Origin: Dreissena polymorpha
Lineage: Eukaryota > Mollusca > Bivalvia > Myida > Dreissenidae
Reading direction: 5' to 3'
Length of the DNA: 64,000 nucleotides
NCBI RefSeq assembly: GCF_020536995.1
Contig: NC_068361.1
Coordinates: forward strand, 107,412,989-107,476,988
Part shown: positions 21,683 through 31,019 of the stretch, piece by piece
Position numbering within the stretch: position 1 is the first letter of the stretch
Layout of the letters: every line of letters starts with the position of its first letter
The notes under the pieces: generated by a model
Told to the model about the DNA's origin: nothing
The model's database searches: none
The model's input: the letters and a program-made list of their open reading frames with translations, nothing else
Program-made: the position numbers and the translations under genes

Positions 21683-23836
21683 ATGGAATCTAACAATGAA
21701 AGTGCCACTCCCCCAAAAAATGTAAATGATGTGAGTAGTTTTGAAGAAATAAGTGAATTCAAAACAAATGTCAACATTGAAAGTCAGTCAAATGTGGATA
21801 GTTCAAGTAATGTATCAGATGAAGGTGAATCACATCAGAATGTATCAAATGAAAGTAATGTATCAAATGAAGGTGAATCACATCAGAATATATCACATGA
21901 AAGTTATGTATCAAATGAAGGTGAATCACATCAGAATGTATCACATGAAAGTGAACCAAATCATAATGTATCAAATGAAAGTGAATTGCACAATGGACCT
22001 TTTCAGACTCTGCCCAATGGAAAGTTCATTCCAGTACATGACCTTATGAACTTAATTCATGCAGATGCTCCAACTGTGCCAAATGTTCCGCGTGGTAAGA
22101 AGAATAACGTGTTTGTGTTAGTTAATGGGGAAGAGAACATTAAGGCCAACTTGGCTGGTAAAAAGGCCAGTTATTTTGATGACTGTGGGGTATGGAATGG
22201 GGCTAAGTCAAGAACTTGCAAAACAAAATTTCTTCTTGAGGATTCTGGAAATGGCTCGACAAATATGAAATTTGTACATGTGAAAGAAAATGTAGTTAGT
22301 GTGGAAAATCAAGTTAAGGGGAAAATTGTGAAAACACATATGCAACCTCAACCTGATTTGAACAATGTAGTGACTTTACATAGGTATTATACCGTCTTGA
22401 AAGGAAATGAAGAATATAAGAAAAGAGTAAGTTGGTTCGAAAATTTGCCAGAATCACTTCAGGCTAGGCAGTACGTGTCTATAATTGAATACCAGGGAGA
22501 AAATGACACCCAAGTGAAAGCACATGGTAATTCCAAGATTAATGCTAATCCATACAAAAGGACACATCCAGAAACAATAAAACGTATCAAAGAAGCAGTG
22601 AAATATGAAAAACCAGTTGAAGCATACAATAAATTGACTAAATTAGATGATTCAGAAACATTCCCCAAAGACATAAAACAATGCCAATATTTCAAGGGAA
22701 AATCCAATCCAAATAAAAGCAAAGCAAAGAATGCAGCAGATGAAATTTTAAATGTAATCAGAGAACTGAACGGCCATCAATTTGTTAGTGAAATCATTCA
22801 TTCTAGAGACAGTGAACAGCCACTCATTTTGTGTTGTAGCGAGGAACAATTAGCTGATCTAAGGTCCTTTTTGAAAAGTAATGGAGGTGTTGTGGGTATT
22901 GACAGGACTTTTCTTCTTGGGCGATGCTATGTGACATTATTAGTGTACAAAAGTTTGAAAGTTGTTCGCAAAGGAACTGGTGAGCCCCCTATAATGCTAG
23001 GACCAATGATGTTACATTGGGATGGCACGACTAAAACGTATTACCGCTTCTTTTCGTTTCTTCGGGGAATATTAGATCTTGACCTGCAAAGCATTGAAAT
23101 GTTGATTGGGACAGATGATGAGAAGGCTATGACAAATGCAATAGACTCTGTCTTTCCTGAGGCTAAGCGCAGACTGTGCACTAAGCACATAAAAGATAAT
23201 CTTCTAAGGCAAATGACTCACAAAATTCCCAAAGATGAGAAAGAAAGAAATGAAATTGTGAACGAAATATTTGGCCCAAATGGTGTAGCATGCGCAGATA
23301 CAAGTGCAATGTTTGATGAAAGAAATGAAAAGCTAAAAACGTCATTAAGGGAGAAGGGCCATGAAGACTTTATAGCATATTATGAACGTTATGTGCAGAG
23401 CAAAATCGCGGATTATTGTGTAAATGACCAGGATCAATTGTGGACAAACAACAACACCGAGTCAATGAACAATCGACTGAAAGTGGCAACAGACTGGAAG
23501 CCGAAAAAGACTGATGAACTTGTCCAACACTTACATGACACTGTAAGGGTTCAGCACGTAGATGTCAAACGTGCGTTGTATGGTACAGGCAATTATACTC
23601 TAAGTGCCAAATACGCTAGGTTTAGGTTAGTTGAGGGGGTGTGGCGCTCTAAAAGTGATAGCGAAAAAAAGACTTACCAGATGAAATTCCTGAATGCGAC
23701 ATCAAACGTGGAAGTTCCATCAAAAATTGTCTCATCAGATGGCACTTACACCATTGGAAAGACTCCGGCAGTGGCCAAAAAACCAGGACAGAAGACCCGT
23801 GCTAAGGCTACAAGAACATTTACACCAAGAAAGTGA
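21683..23836 (+). CDS. MULE transposase (717 aa)
   Basis: DDE transposase that cuts and inserts the element. I start it at the first ATG (21683); the open frame extends 42 nt upstream from a TTG. Residues about 30-105 are a low-complexity repeat of SNEGESHQNVS type. Residues about 130-320 are the basic N-terminal region common to animal MULE proteins (HRYYTVLKGNEEYKKR, HPETIKRIKEA). The MULE catalytic domain spans about 395-600: first Asp in GIDRTF (D407), second Asp in GTDDEKA (D478), then the diagnostic C-x2-H in LCTKH, and the Glu in NNNTESMNN (E593). No SWIM or CCHC finger is seen; the tail after about 690 is Lys/Thr/Pro-rich and probably holds the nuclear localisation signal. No stop or frameshift in 2.15 kb. 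AATAAA at about 23862. Ordinary length for the family. Confidence 0.92.
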   Translation: MESNNESATPPKNVNDVSSFEEISEFKTNVNIESQSNVDSSSNVSDEGESHQNVSNESNVSNEGESHQNISHESYVSNEGESHQNVSHESEPNHNVSNESELHNGPFQTLPNGKFIPVHDLMNLIHADAPTVPNVPRGKKNNVFVLVNGEENIKANLAGKKASYFDDCGVWNGAKSRTCKTKFLLEDSGNGSTNMKFVHVKENVVSVENQVKGKIVKTHMQPQPDLNNVVTLHRYYTVLKGNEEYKKRVSWFENLPESLQARQYVSIIEYQGENDTQVKAHGNSKINANPYKRTHPETIKRIKEAVKYEKPVEAYNKLTKLDDSETFPKDIKQCQYFKGKSNPNKSKAKNAADEILNVIRELNGHQFVSEIIHSRDSEQPLILCCSEEQLADLRSFLKSNGGVVGIDRTFLLGRCYVTLLVYKSLKVVRKGTGEPPIMLGPMMLHWDGTTKTYYRFFSFLRGILDLDLQSIEMLIGTDDEKAMTNAIDSVFPEAKRRLCTKHIKDNLLRQMTHKIPKDEKERNEIVNEIFGPNGVACADTSAMFDERNEKLKTSLREKGHEDFIAYYERYVQSKIADYCVNDQDQLWTNNNTESMNNRLKVATDWKPKKTDELVQHLHDTVRVQHVDVKRALYGTGNYTLSAKYARFRLVEGVWRSKSDSEKKTYQMKFLNATSNVEVPSKIVSSDGTYTIGKTPAVAKKPGQKTRAKATRTFTPRK

Positions 23837-23974
23837 AGTGTGAATAATGACAAGATACTGAAATAAAATAGAACAATGAACGTATTTCTAGTACTCAATT
23901 AAATAAATATTTCAGATTCTTCATTTCTGTGTCATCTTATACAGTTTCAAGAATCAATCTTGGTTTTCTTTTAT

Positions 23975-24890
23975 AGTAATACTTTTATATCCTATTGCTA
24001 TTTTATTGTTTTAATTTTGTATGTGTTGATAAATATATGATGCATTGAATTTTATTATTAAAAGTGATAAATATTTCCAGTTTTGTTCATAAAATCAGGG
24101 TTCATTTTACTCCAAAGTGATGAGCTTAATAGTTGTTGCTTGTATAGCAATAGAATTAATTAGAACAATGGACTTATTTCTTTCACTTAAATAAGTACAT
24201 ATTTTAGATTCTGTCTGTTTATCATTCATTTCTGAATTTTATATCCTATTGCTATTGTATTGTTTTAATGTTGTTTGTGTTGATACATATATGATGCATT
24301 GAATTTTATTATTAAAAGTGATAAATATTTCCAGTTTTGTTCATAAAATCAGGGTTCATTTTATCCAAAGTGATGAGCTTAATAGTTGTTGCTTGTATAG
24401 CAATAGAATTAATTAGAACAATGGACTTATTTCTTTCACTTAAATAAGTACATATTTTAGATTCTGTCTGTTTATCATTCATTTCTGAATTTTATATCCT
24501 ATTGCTATTGTATTGTTTTAATGTTGTTTGTGTTGATACATATATGATGCATTGAATTTTATTATTAAAAGTGATAAATATTTCAAGTTTTGTTAATAAA
24601 ATCAGGGTTCATTTTACTCCAAAGTAATGAGCTAAATAGTTGTTGTGTTGTATACCAATATAATAAAATGGAACAATGGACTTATTTCTTCACTTAATTA
24701 AGTAATTATTTCTGACTTTTATATCCTATTGCTATTTTATTGTTTTAATTTTGTATGTGTTTATACATATATGATGCATTGAATTTTATTATTAAAAGTG
24801 ATAAATATTTCCAGTTTTGTTCATAAAATCAGGGTTCATTTTACTCCAAAGTGATAAGCTAAATAGTTGTTGTGTTGTATAACATCTTTT
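23975..24890 (+). repeat. tandem 255-bp repeats in the MULE 3' region
   Basis: About four copies (starts near 23988, 24240, 24495, 24718) of a segment running TATCCTATTGCTATTTTATTG...GTTGTTGCTTGTATAGC. The middle two are almost identical, the last is shortened. They lie between the transposase stop and the right inverted repeat and add only length. Confidence 0.8.
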
Positions 24891-25031
24891 TGCAGGCTAG
24901 AATTCTTAAATACCTCCTTAGTGGTCATTTGGACCTCCTTAGTGGTTCTTTAGAGGTCCTTAGTGGTACTTAGCGGTCCTTAGTGGTCCTTAGCGGTCCT
25001 TAGTGGTCCTTAGTGGTATTTAGTAGGACCC

Positions 25032-25089
25032 GGAATATTCTATCCAAAGAATCTTCCAATCAATGTAAATTTCACCTTGGGAGTTTAAC
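25032..25089 (-). CDS. exon B, upstream fragment
   Basis: The 5' portion of the interrupted exon, from acceptor TTTGAAG to the duplicated GGAATATTC. Its frame continues without a gap into 21303 once the transposon is set aside. Confidence 0.55.
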
Positions 25090-25355
25090 CTTCAAATTTA
25101 AAATATAAAAGTTTTCATTGAATATGTGGGAAAGAAATCTGTTCATTAATGACCAGAAATAGGTATAAATAACATTTAAGATGACAATAATCATAAAATA
25201 CAGCCATAATTATTCAAATGGTGTTGTTTATAATTGCATTACATTTATACTTATCCATTTACATTTCCCAGTGACAATACATAAATATGATAATGATCAT
25301 AATTAATTCAATATAAAACTAAATAAAAAAGTGATGTAAAAATGAAAATACAAAC

Positions 25356-25516
25356 CTAAAACAACTGTTCTTCAGTATTCCAAGATAACAGGCAGTTGAT
25401 GAATTATGAGACCATATCACTTTAACCATCCACTTTGAATCTCCTTTGCAACAAACTAATTGTTGATTTACACATTGTAGTACATACACATTGTTTTCAC
25501 CACACAATACTTCATG
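25356..25516 (-). CDS. exon A of the split gene
   Basis: 161 nt between AACTTTCAG and GTTTGT; leaves in phase 2, matching exon B. Cys-rich (GENNVYVLQCVNQQLVCCKG), function unknown. Confidence 0.55.
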
Positions 25517-25640
25517 CTGAAAGTTATTCAAAACATTTTAAACTAGAATTATAAGTCTAATGTTACTCAATTATACCTTAAAGCTCAAAGTCAGTTGATG
25601 AAAACCCCCTTTGTTTTCAAAACATAACTTCCTGTCTCCA

Positions 25641-25690
25641 GCCAATCAAAGTCGCTTGTTTTCAAATAGATGGTGGCTCAGCCAATCAAA
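25641..25690 (-). promoter_or_regulatory. paired CCAAT boxes, candidate promoter of the split gene
   Basis: Two identical GCCAATCAAA words start 40 bp apart (25641, 25681), upstream of exon A on the minus strand (inverted CCAAT orientation for that gene). NF-Y sites of this kind often lie near transcription starts. Placement is inference. Confidence 0.35.
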
Positions 25691-25756
25691 AGTCTATCAA
25701 CACCCCTTTGTTAGGCCTATAGATGGAGCACTGATACTGTGATAAGAATTAATGTT

Positions 25757-26600
25757 TATGATTTAATTGGGGGGGGGGGGGAGGGCTAATCTCTTATGTG
25801 TGTCAGCCAATTACTAAATCTGAGAAATATCTACTGATTTCAACACCTACATATATGTATTTATTGAATAATACACAACACCCTTAGCATATTATATTTA
25901 ATTGTGAATATTTAAAAAAAACATGCTGAATGGTGTTAGCAAATAATATTAATAGTATAAATATTATTTATTTTTATTGCCTTTTAAATTGTATGTTAAA
26001 GGTCAATGTGGTAGGCATTAATTGTATTGGGGTTAAATATCAGTATAAGAAAGTTAAAATAGTTATTGTTTTTATGTTGAGGAGATATAATTGATGCTGG
26101 CAAGCCCACATAAGTTTCCATATATTAATCAACACTTTCACACTGAAACTAGTTTTATTTATTATAGAAACAGTGTCACTCTCCCCCTCAAAAAATGAAT
26201 AAAAAAACACACTGTAAGTCTATTGAATTCTCCAAAGAACATGAATTAAATGGAAGTATTCACATTTTTATAGATGTGTGATTGTTCTTATAATATATTT
26301 AATATTTATGTATTGATTCAAAGTGAAAGACAAACAATTTCATATTCAGGTATAAAACTAAGTTTGAACATTTTAACATTTTTATAGTATCTGTGAACCT
26401 GTGATGTTCTGAAAGAGCAATTTTTATCCAATGTTTCCTTAAAATTATGGGGAGCCCATAAATGTACAAAAGGTGCAATGGCAAACAAGCTGTAAAAAAG
26501 CCCCTTTACAATTCACCTTGATAATATATGGCTATAAACATGAAACAAAGACCTAGTTGAAGAATTATTGTTTTATTGTTGAGTTATGTTAATAAACAAA
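25757..26600. other. AT-rich spacer with G run
   Basis: A run of about 13 G at 25770 lies inside a short repeat shared, inverted, with 15238-15285. No gene seen in the remainder. Confidence 0.35.
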
Positions 26601-26609
26601 AGACCAACT

Positions 26610-27010
26610 TATTGATAAGTGTGTTAAAGTGAGTCTTTTAGCCTTGTTGCGGCTTTCAAATTATTTATAAAAAGACCAACTTAAACTCGCTTTAACCCAC
26701 TTCTGTTTATAAAAAGACCCACTTCTGTTGTAAAAGACTCGCTTATGAAACAAAAAGACACACTTAAACACACATAAACCAACTCATAAATAAAAAGACT
26801 CACTTTTGACACATAAAAAACCAACTTCTTACAGCAAAAAAACTCGCTTTAACACACATCTACTTTAAAAAACCAACTTTAAACTCAGTTAAGCACAGTT
26901 TAGCTCACATAAAACTCGCTTTTATTAGCAAAAACCAACTTCCGCTCAGAAAAACTTAGAAAAAACACAGTTTTATGTTGGTTTAAGTGTGTTTTGGTAT
27001 GAAAGTGGGT
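26610..27010. repeat. ACCAACTT / ACTCGCTTT word array
   Basis: Irregular array of AAAACCAACTT, AACTCGCTTT, AAACACACTT and AAAGACTCACTT words, mostly the inverse of those at 18881-19545. It begins AAGTGTGTTAAAGTGAGTC and ends GTTGGTTTAAGTGTG. It appears to be a second, more decayed member of that family. Confidence 0.55.
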
Positions 27011-27419
27011 TAACTTTTTGCAAGGGACATGTTTGTTGCCTGCATAACTGCAGAATATTAGCTGTTTTCTCCCGATATGTTATTAATTTTGTAATATCAA
27101 CAACTTGCTTAATACGTGTAATAAATTGCTTATTTTTTATGCCAGTTGTATTGATATATGTTTATGAATGATGAAGTTTTGATGAAATATCATTAAATTG
27201 TAAAAACTATGTTCATGCATTCTTTTATTGCACAGACTAAAATTAAACCTATCTCGCCAAAACCACTGGATGCGCGAGAGTTTGCCGATATTTGGCGAGC
27301 TGCCTATCTCTGTTATCTCTGTTATCTATGTCTCTGATAAAACTAATTACTGCTGTGTTGTTTTTTTCATCCTTTCCATTTGTCTCTTATATGTCTGTCA
27401 AATACAGGGCATATTAAGG

Positions 27420-28689
27420 CTCAATTGGTCATTGTCGGCTCGGGTACTACTTACATTTACCCCGGGTACTCTTAAGTATACTTACATGTACCCAGGGTAC
27501 GGTAAATATACTAAAACGTACCCGGGAATTTAAAGCTTAATCGGTCGTTGTCGGCTATTTTTATGTCCCCCACTATAGTAGTGGGGGACATATTGTTTTT
27601 GCCCTGTCTGTTGGTCTGTCTGTTTGCGCCAACTTTAACATTTTGCAATAACTTTTGCTATATTGAAGATAGCAACTTCATATGCTTGTGTATCTCATGA
27701 AGCTGCACATTTTGAGTGGTGAAAGGTCAAGGTCATCCTTTAAGGTCAGATGTCAAATATATGTGGCCAAAATCGCTCATTTTATGAATACTTTTGCATT
27801 ATTTAAGATAGCAACTTGATATTTAGCATGCATGTGTATCTCATGGAGCTGCACATTTTTAGTGGTGAAAGGTCAAGGTCATCCTTCAAGGTCAGAGGTC
27901 AAATATATGAGGCCCAAATCGCTTATTTTATAAATACTTTTGCAATATTGAAGATAGCAATTTTATATTTGGCATGCATGTGTATCTCATGGAGCTGCAC
28001 ATTTTGAGTGGTGAAAGGTCAAGTTCATCCTTCAAGGTCAGAGGTCAAATATATGTGGCCCAAATCGCTCATTTTATGAATACTTTTGCAATATTGAAGA
28101 TAGCAACTTGATATTTGGCATGCATGTGTATCTCATGGAGCTGCACATTTTGAGTGGTGAAAGGTCAAGGTCATCCTTTACAAGGTCAAGGTCAACCTTC
28201 AAGGTCAAACGTCATATAGGGGGACATTGTGTTTCACGAAGATAGCAACTTGATATTTGGCATGCATGTGTATCTCATGGAGCTGCACATTTTGAGTGGT
28301 GAAAGGTCAAGGTCATCCTTCACAAGGTCAAGGTCATCCTTCAAGGTCAAACGTCATATAGGGGGACATTGTGTTTCACAAACACATCTTGTTTTTAATT
28401 AAATATATTCACATTTATGTCAATTTTCTGTAAAATGACCTCTATATTATCGAAACTCATACTCACAAAGCATGTTGAGTCAGTTTTTTTTAAAATAGAA
28501 GTTTGTTTAAGATAATCGGTAGCGCGTTTTACGACATAGGATTTTAGGCGGGAATACAACTCGAGTACAGTCTAATATCGACTGGGTACGATTTAGTATA
28601 TTTACCGTACCCGGGGTACATGTAAGTATACTTAAGAGTACCTGGGGTACACGTAAGTAGTACCGGAGTCGACAATGACCAATGGAGTC
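27420..28689. mobile_element. MULE-type MITE (GGTCATTGTCGGCTCGGGTAC family), interrupted copy
   Basis: Ends CTCAATTGGTCATTGTCGGC and an inverse variant, with a perfect 10-bp duplication CATATTAAGG (27410-27419, 28690-28699). The inverted arms are made of repeated GTACCCCGGGTAC palindromes and AAGTATACTTACATG words. The middle is split by the tandem-core element at 27564-28396. The copy at 57211-57647 shows the uninterrupted state in the opposite orientation. Confidence 0.82.
27564..28396 (+). repeat. tandem-core element nested in the MITE, about five units
   Basis: Head hairpin GTCCCCCACTATAGTAGTGG with its paired arm, CTGTCTGTT run, then about five imperfect units near 150 bp, each with GATAGCAACTTGATATTTGG, CATGCATGTGTATCTCATG and AGGTCAAGGTCATCC. 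It closes with GGGGGACATTGTGTTTCAC...CTTGTTTTT. No target duplication, as expected for Helitron-like insertion. Confidence 0.7.
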
Positions 28690-28699
28690 CATATTAAGG

Positions 28700-29990
28700 G
28701 ATTAATTATGTCATGCCTGGGGTCGGGCAGCTTCCAGTACTTTGTCCAGAGTATTAGTCTTTAACTATATCACCTATTCACATGAAACTTCATATATGCA
28801 TATATGGATAGATCTCACTGATTAGAAGTTCAGTGCACAAGAACTATAGCTATAGCCCCTTCATTACTTTATTTATCTCACTTTTTTAGTGTCCGGGTCA
28901 TAACGTAATTACAATAAGACCCATTTACATCAAACTTCGAACAAAGGTAGGTTGTGGTGTATAGAAGTGCAGCGTTCAACAATCATAAGTCGAGAACTCT
29001 GGCTTGCATATTTCACAATTCTATGCCTTTGTTGGTTTCACATTTTTTCTTGGTTTCCTGTTTTCCTGAAACTACTAGTTCATGATTGAAAATTAAGTTT
29101 TTATTACATTTAGAAAGGAAATCATACTGCTTATATGGGTTATATCAAATATTTCAGTTGTGTGTGGTATATTGTATTTTATACACAATAATGAAAAGTG
29201 ATATAAGTCCTTGGTGTTATATGTCTGTTTGTTTAGAGGGAAAAAGACAGCACAGGAACTAACGTCTGGGATATCATATCCTTATCAGAAAACAAAACAG
29301 TTAATAACTGAAACTGCAAATATAACTAAAATGTATTTAAACATCATCGATTCTATTGGAGAAGTGGTGTGTCCCATAATTGAAACTAGCCAGTACAGTA
29401 TGTTTCAAGAATACTCCCGCATGTCTCTGCTAATAACGCTACCAGTGCACGGTGTTGTTAAAGATAAAAAACAAACAACTGCAATAACAAAACAATGAAC
29501 CTAACACACTGCCCTAATCAGGCATTTTGTGTAAAAAAAACACAACTTGTGGAATGTAACCGGTACACTAAGGTACGACATTGCACCGAAAATGTTTGCA
29601 AGGTAAATTTCTAGGAAAAAAACCTCCAAAACTGTTACACGGGAATAAACAGCAAAAGAAATACAATTCCGAATGACAATAATTATGCTTCCAATGTTAT
29701 TGTCTTTCTGGATTGTATTTATCATCACAGAAATGGATAAAAGCAACGTTTGGATTATCAAAAGGTAAATGTAATATATTTTCGAGATAAGTCACTATAT
29801 TATTTATACAGTCTTTCAAAATTATGGAACGTTTTAAATTCATCTTTCCAGAAATAGCAATATGTGGGGTTAATCTCTTTCAAAAAGACATTTTATTCAA
29901 CGTAACGTACCGAGTTATGAAAATATAAAAATTATAAATTGATTTTGAAACCTTAAAAAGAAAACATTAATTATTTAATAAAGTTTGGTG
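28700..29990. other. intergenic, no supported gene
   Basis: 28740-28960 resembles a decayed tandem-core unit (ATATATGGATAGATCTCAC). An open frame at 29211-29498 has no recognisable motif and no clear flanking splice sites, so it is not called. Confidence 0.35.
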
Positions 29991-30039
29991 TCTTTTACTC
30001 TTTATACAATGGAATATATTGCAATGGGTATAAACTGTT

Positions 30040-30480
30040 TATTGAAGTCTGATCCCCCCCCTCTCTTCTCTGGTCAAACTCCCATTGGAGTTCTTTATAA
30101 ATTGGAGTTAAACGGGGATCCCCCGTCAAACACCCATTGGAGTTTAATTTAAATGGGGGATTGACGGGGTCCCCCGTGAAAACCCCGTTGGAGTTTAATG
30201 GATATGGGAGATGGACGGGATCCCCCGTCAAAACCCCACGGGAGAAGAAAATCTACAAACACTTTATTTTCTTATTAAAGTACATATTTCTTACAATTAT
30301 AACTTAAACATGTGTATTTGTAAACATTGAAACAGAAAACAAAGCATAATATTTAAATTACATTTTTTGTAAAATATAGGTAAAATTCTCCCGTCTGGAA
30401 AAAACATCCGTTGGAGAATTGCAATTCTTAACGGGGGAGCCAAAACTCCGTTGGGATCCAACGGGGGATGGCAACTTTAT
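30040..30480. repeat. GGGATCCCCCGTC minisatellite and satellite-like flank
   Basis: Three imperfect units of about 65 bp around CGGGGATCCCCCGTCAAA and CCCATTGGAGTTTAA (30065-30245). About 150 bp further on is a related block AACGGGGGAGCC...CCGTTGGGATCCAACGGGGG (30390-30478). The unit core is palindromic around GGATCC. Identity unknown, perhaps the arms of a decayed MITE. Confidence 0.5.
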
Positions 30481-30672
30481 CATCAAATAACTCTACTTTC
30501 CAAAAACATTTTAACTCTTTTTTTTCAATTATATGTATGTACTCAATGCCCCCTACAAATATGCAAAATTTCATAACAATTGTTCAATAAATAAAAAAAA
30601 TAAGTTTGCAAATAATCTGGATTTGCAAACTTAATCTGGATACTGTTATTAGTCACAGCAGACGCAGGTTGT

Positions 30673-31008
30673 TCATTTGCATGCTTTATTGCATACAGCG
30701 CAGGGGAACTTGATCTGTCTAGGGCCAGGGTTTGGTTCTATAGACTCTGCTAATAAGAGGACGCATAAGTAAAGAAGGACCTGCTTATCTCGGCAAATTG
30801 GGTCTAGAGCCTTGCTCCTTGTATTTCTCATTGTAACTATATATTGGGACGAGAGTGACAAGGAACCTAATCTTGGACGACTGTTACCTGTAACTGAGTG
30901 TGGGATACCCCATTTGGACATCGTATCGTTAGGTTGCATCACAGGAAATAGCCTGGTGATGATAAACATTGATGTCAGGACTGAGAAAGATATTTGATGG
31001 TCAAACAT
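30673..31008 (-). mobile_element. CR1-like LINE 5' fragment with a 2A-like motif
   Basis: The minus-strand frame ends with a hydrophobic stretch (LLYLCVLLLAES), then IEPNPGP, then PCAVCNKACK. D/S-I-E-x-N-P-G-P is the 2A-like ribosome-skipping motif documented at the N-terminus of several CR1/Rex-type non-LTR retrotransposons. There it is followed by a PHD-like Cys cluster, and the CAVC...C here fits. The frame stops right after KACK, where the usual W begins, so the copy is cut off. No RT remains. Confidence 0.6.
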
Positions 31009-31019
31009 CGTTAAATCTT

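Larger units (their letters stand above)
21313..25031 (+). mobile_element. autonomous Mutator-like (MULE) transposon, apparently intact
   Basis: Ends are CGGTCCTACTAAATACC and the inverse of GGGTCCTACTAAATACC. They continue inward as tandem decamers of the form ACTAAGGACC (21320-21440 and 24905-25020), giving inverted repeats of about 130 bp. Flanked by a perfect 9-bp duplication GGAATATTC (21304-21312, 25032-25040). It encodes one uninterrupted transposase (21683-23836) followed by an AATAAA signal and a 3' region of four tandem repeats. Intact frame, matching ends and perfect duplication suggest recent transposition and possible activity. Confidence 0.92.
20086..25516 (-). pseudogene. unidentified spliced gene, coding exon split by a MULE
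   Basis: Three exons join in phase on the minus strand: A 25516-25356 (acceptor AACTTTCAG, donor TTTTAG|GTTTGT, 53 codons plus 2 nt); B 25089-25032 continued at 21303-21159 (1 nt, 67 codons, 1 nt; donor GAGAG|GTAAAA); C 20189-20086 (acceptor CATTTCAG, ends in TAA). Exon B is interrupted by the MULE at 21313-25031 plus one copy of its 9-bp duplication. Without them the frame runs straight through. The product of at least 155 aa includes GEIYIDWKILWIEYSC and TAEGGLTDVWILTPD in B, and a basic helical-looking end STVEENMRWALRRLRVMY in C. I do not recognise the family. An extra exon (20860-20806) would also fit in phase if exon B used a donor at 21145, but its own donor looks one base short. The start exon was not found. 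As assembled, this allele is disrupted. Confidence 0.6.

Noticed and set aside
21771-22049. open frames overlapping the transposase N-terminus in other frames and strand
   Set aside because: They are shadows of the SNEGESHQN-type tandem repeat in the real frame.
15238-25800. shared 40-bp inverted segment (AAGAGATTAGCCCTCCCC) as ends of a 10-kb element
   Set aside because: Flanks do not match, no target duplication is seen, and the pair encloses unrelated nested elements. More likely two copies of one short repeat.
29211-29498. 95-aa plus-strand frame
   Set aside because: A GTTTAGAG acceptor-like word precedes part of it, but there is no partner exon and no recognisable domain.
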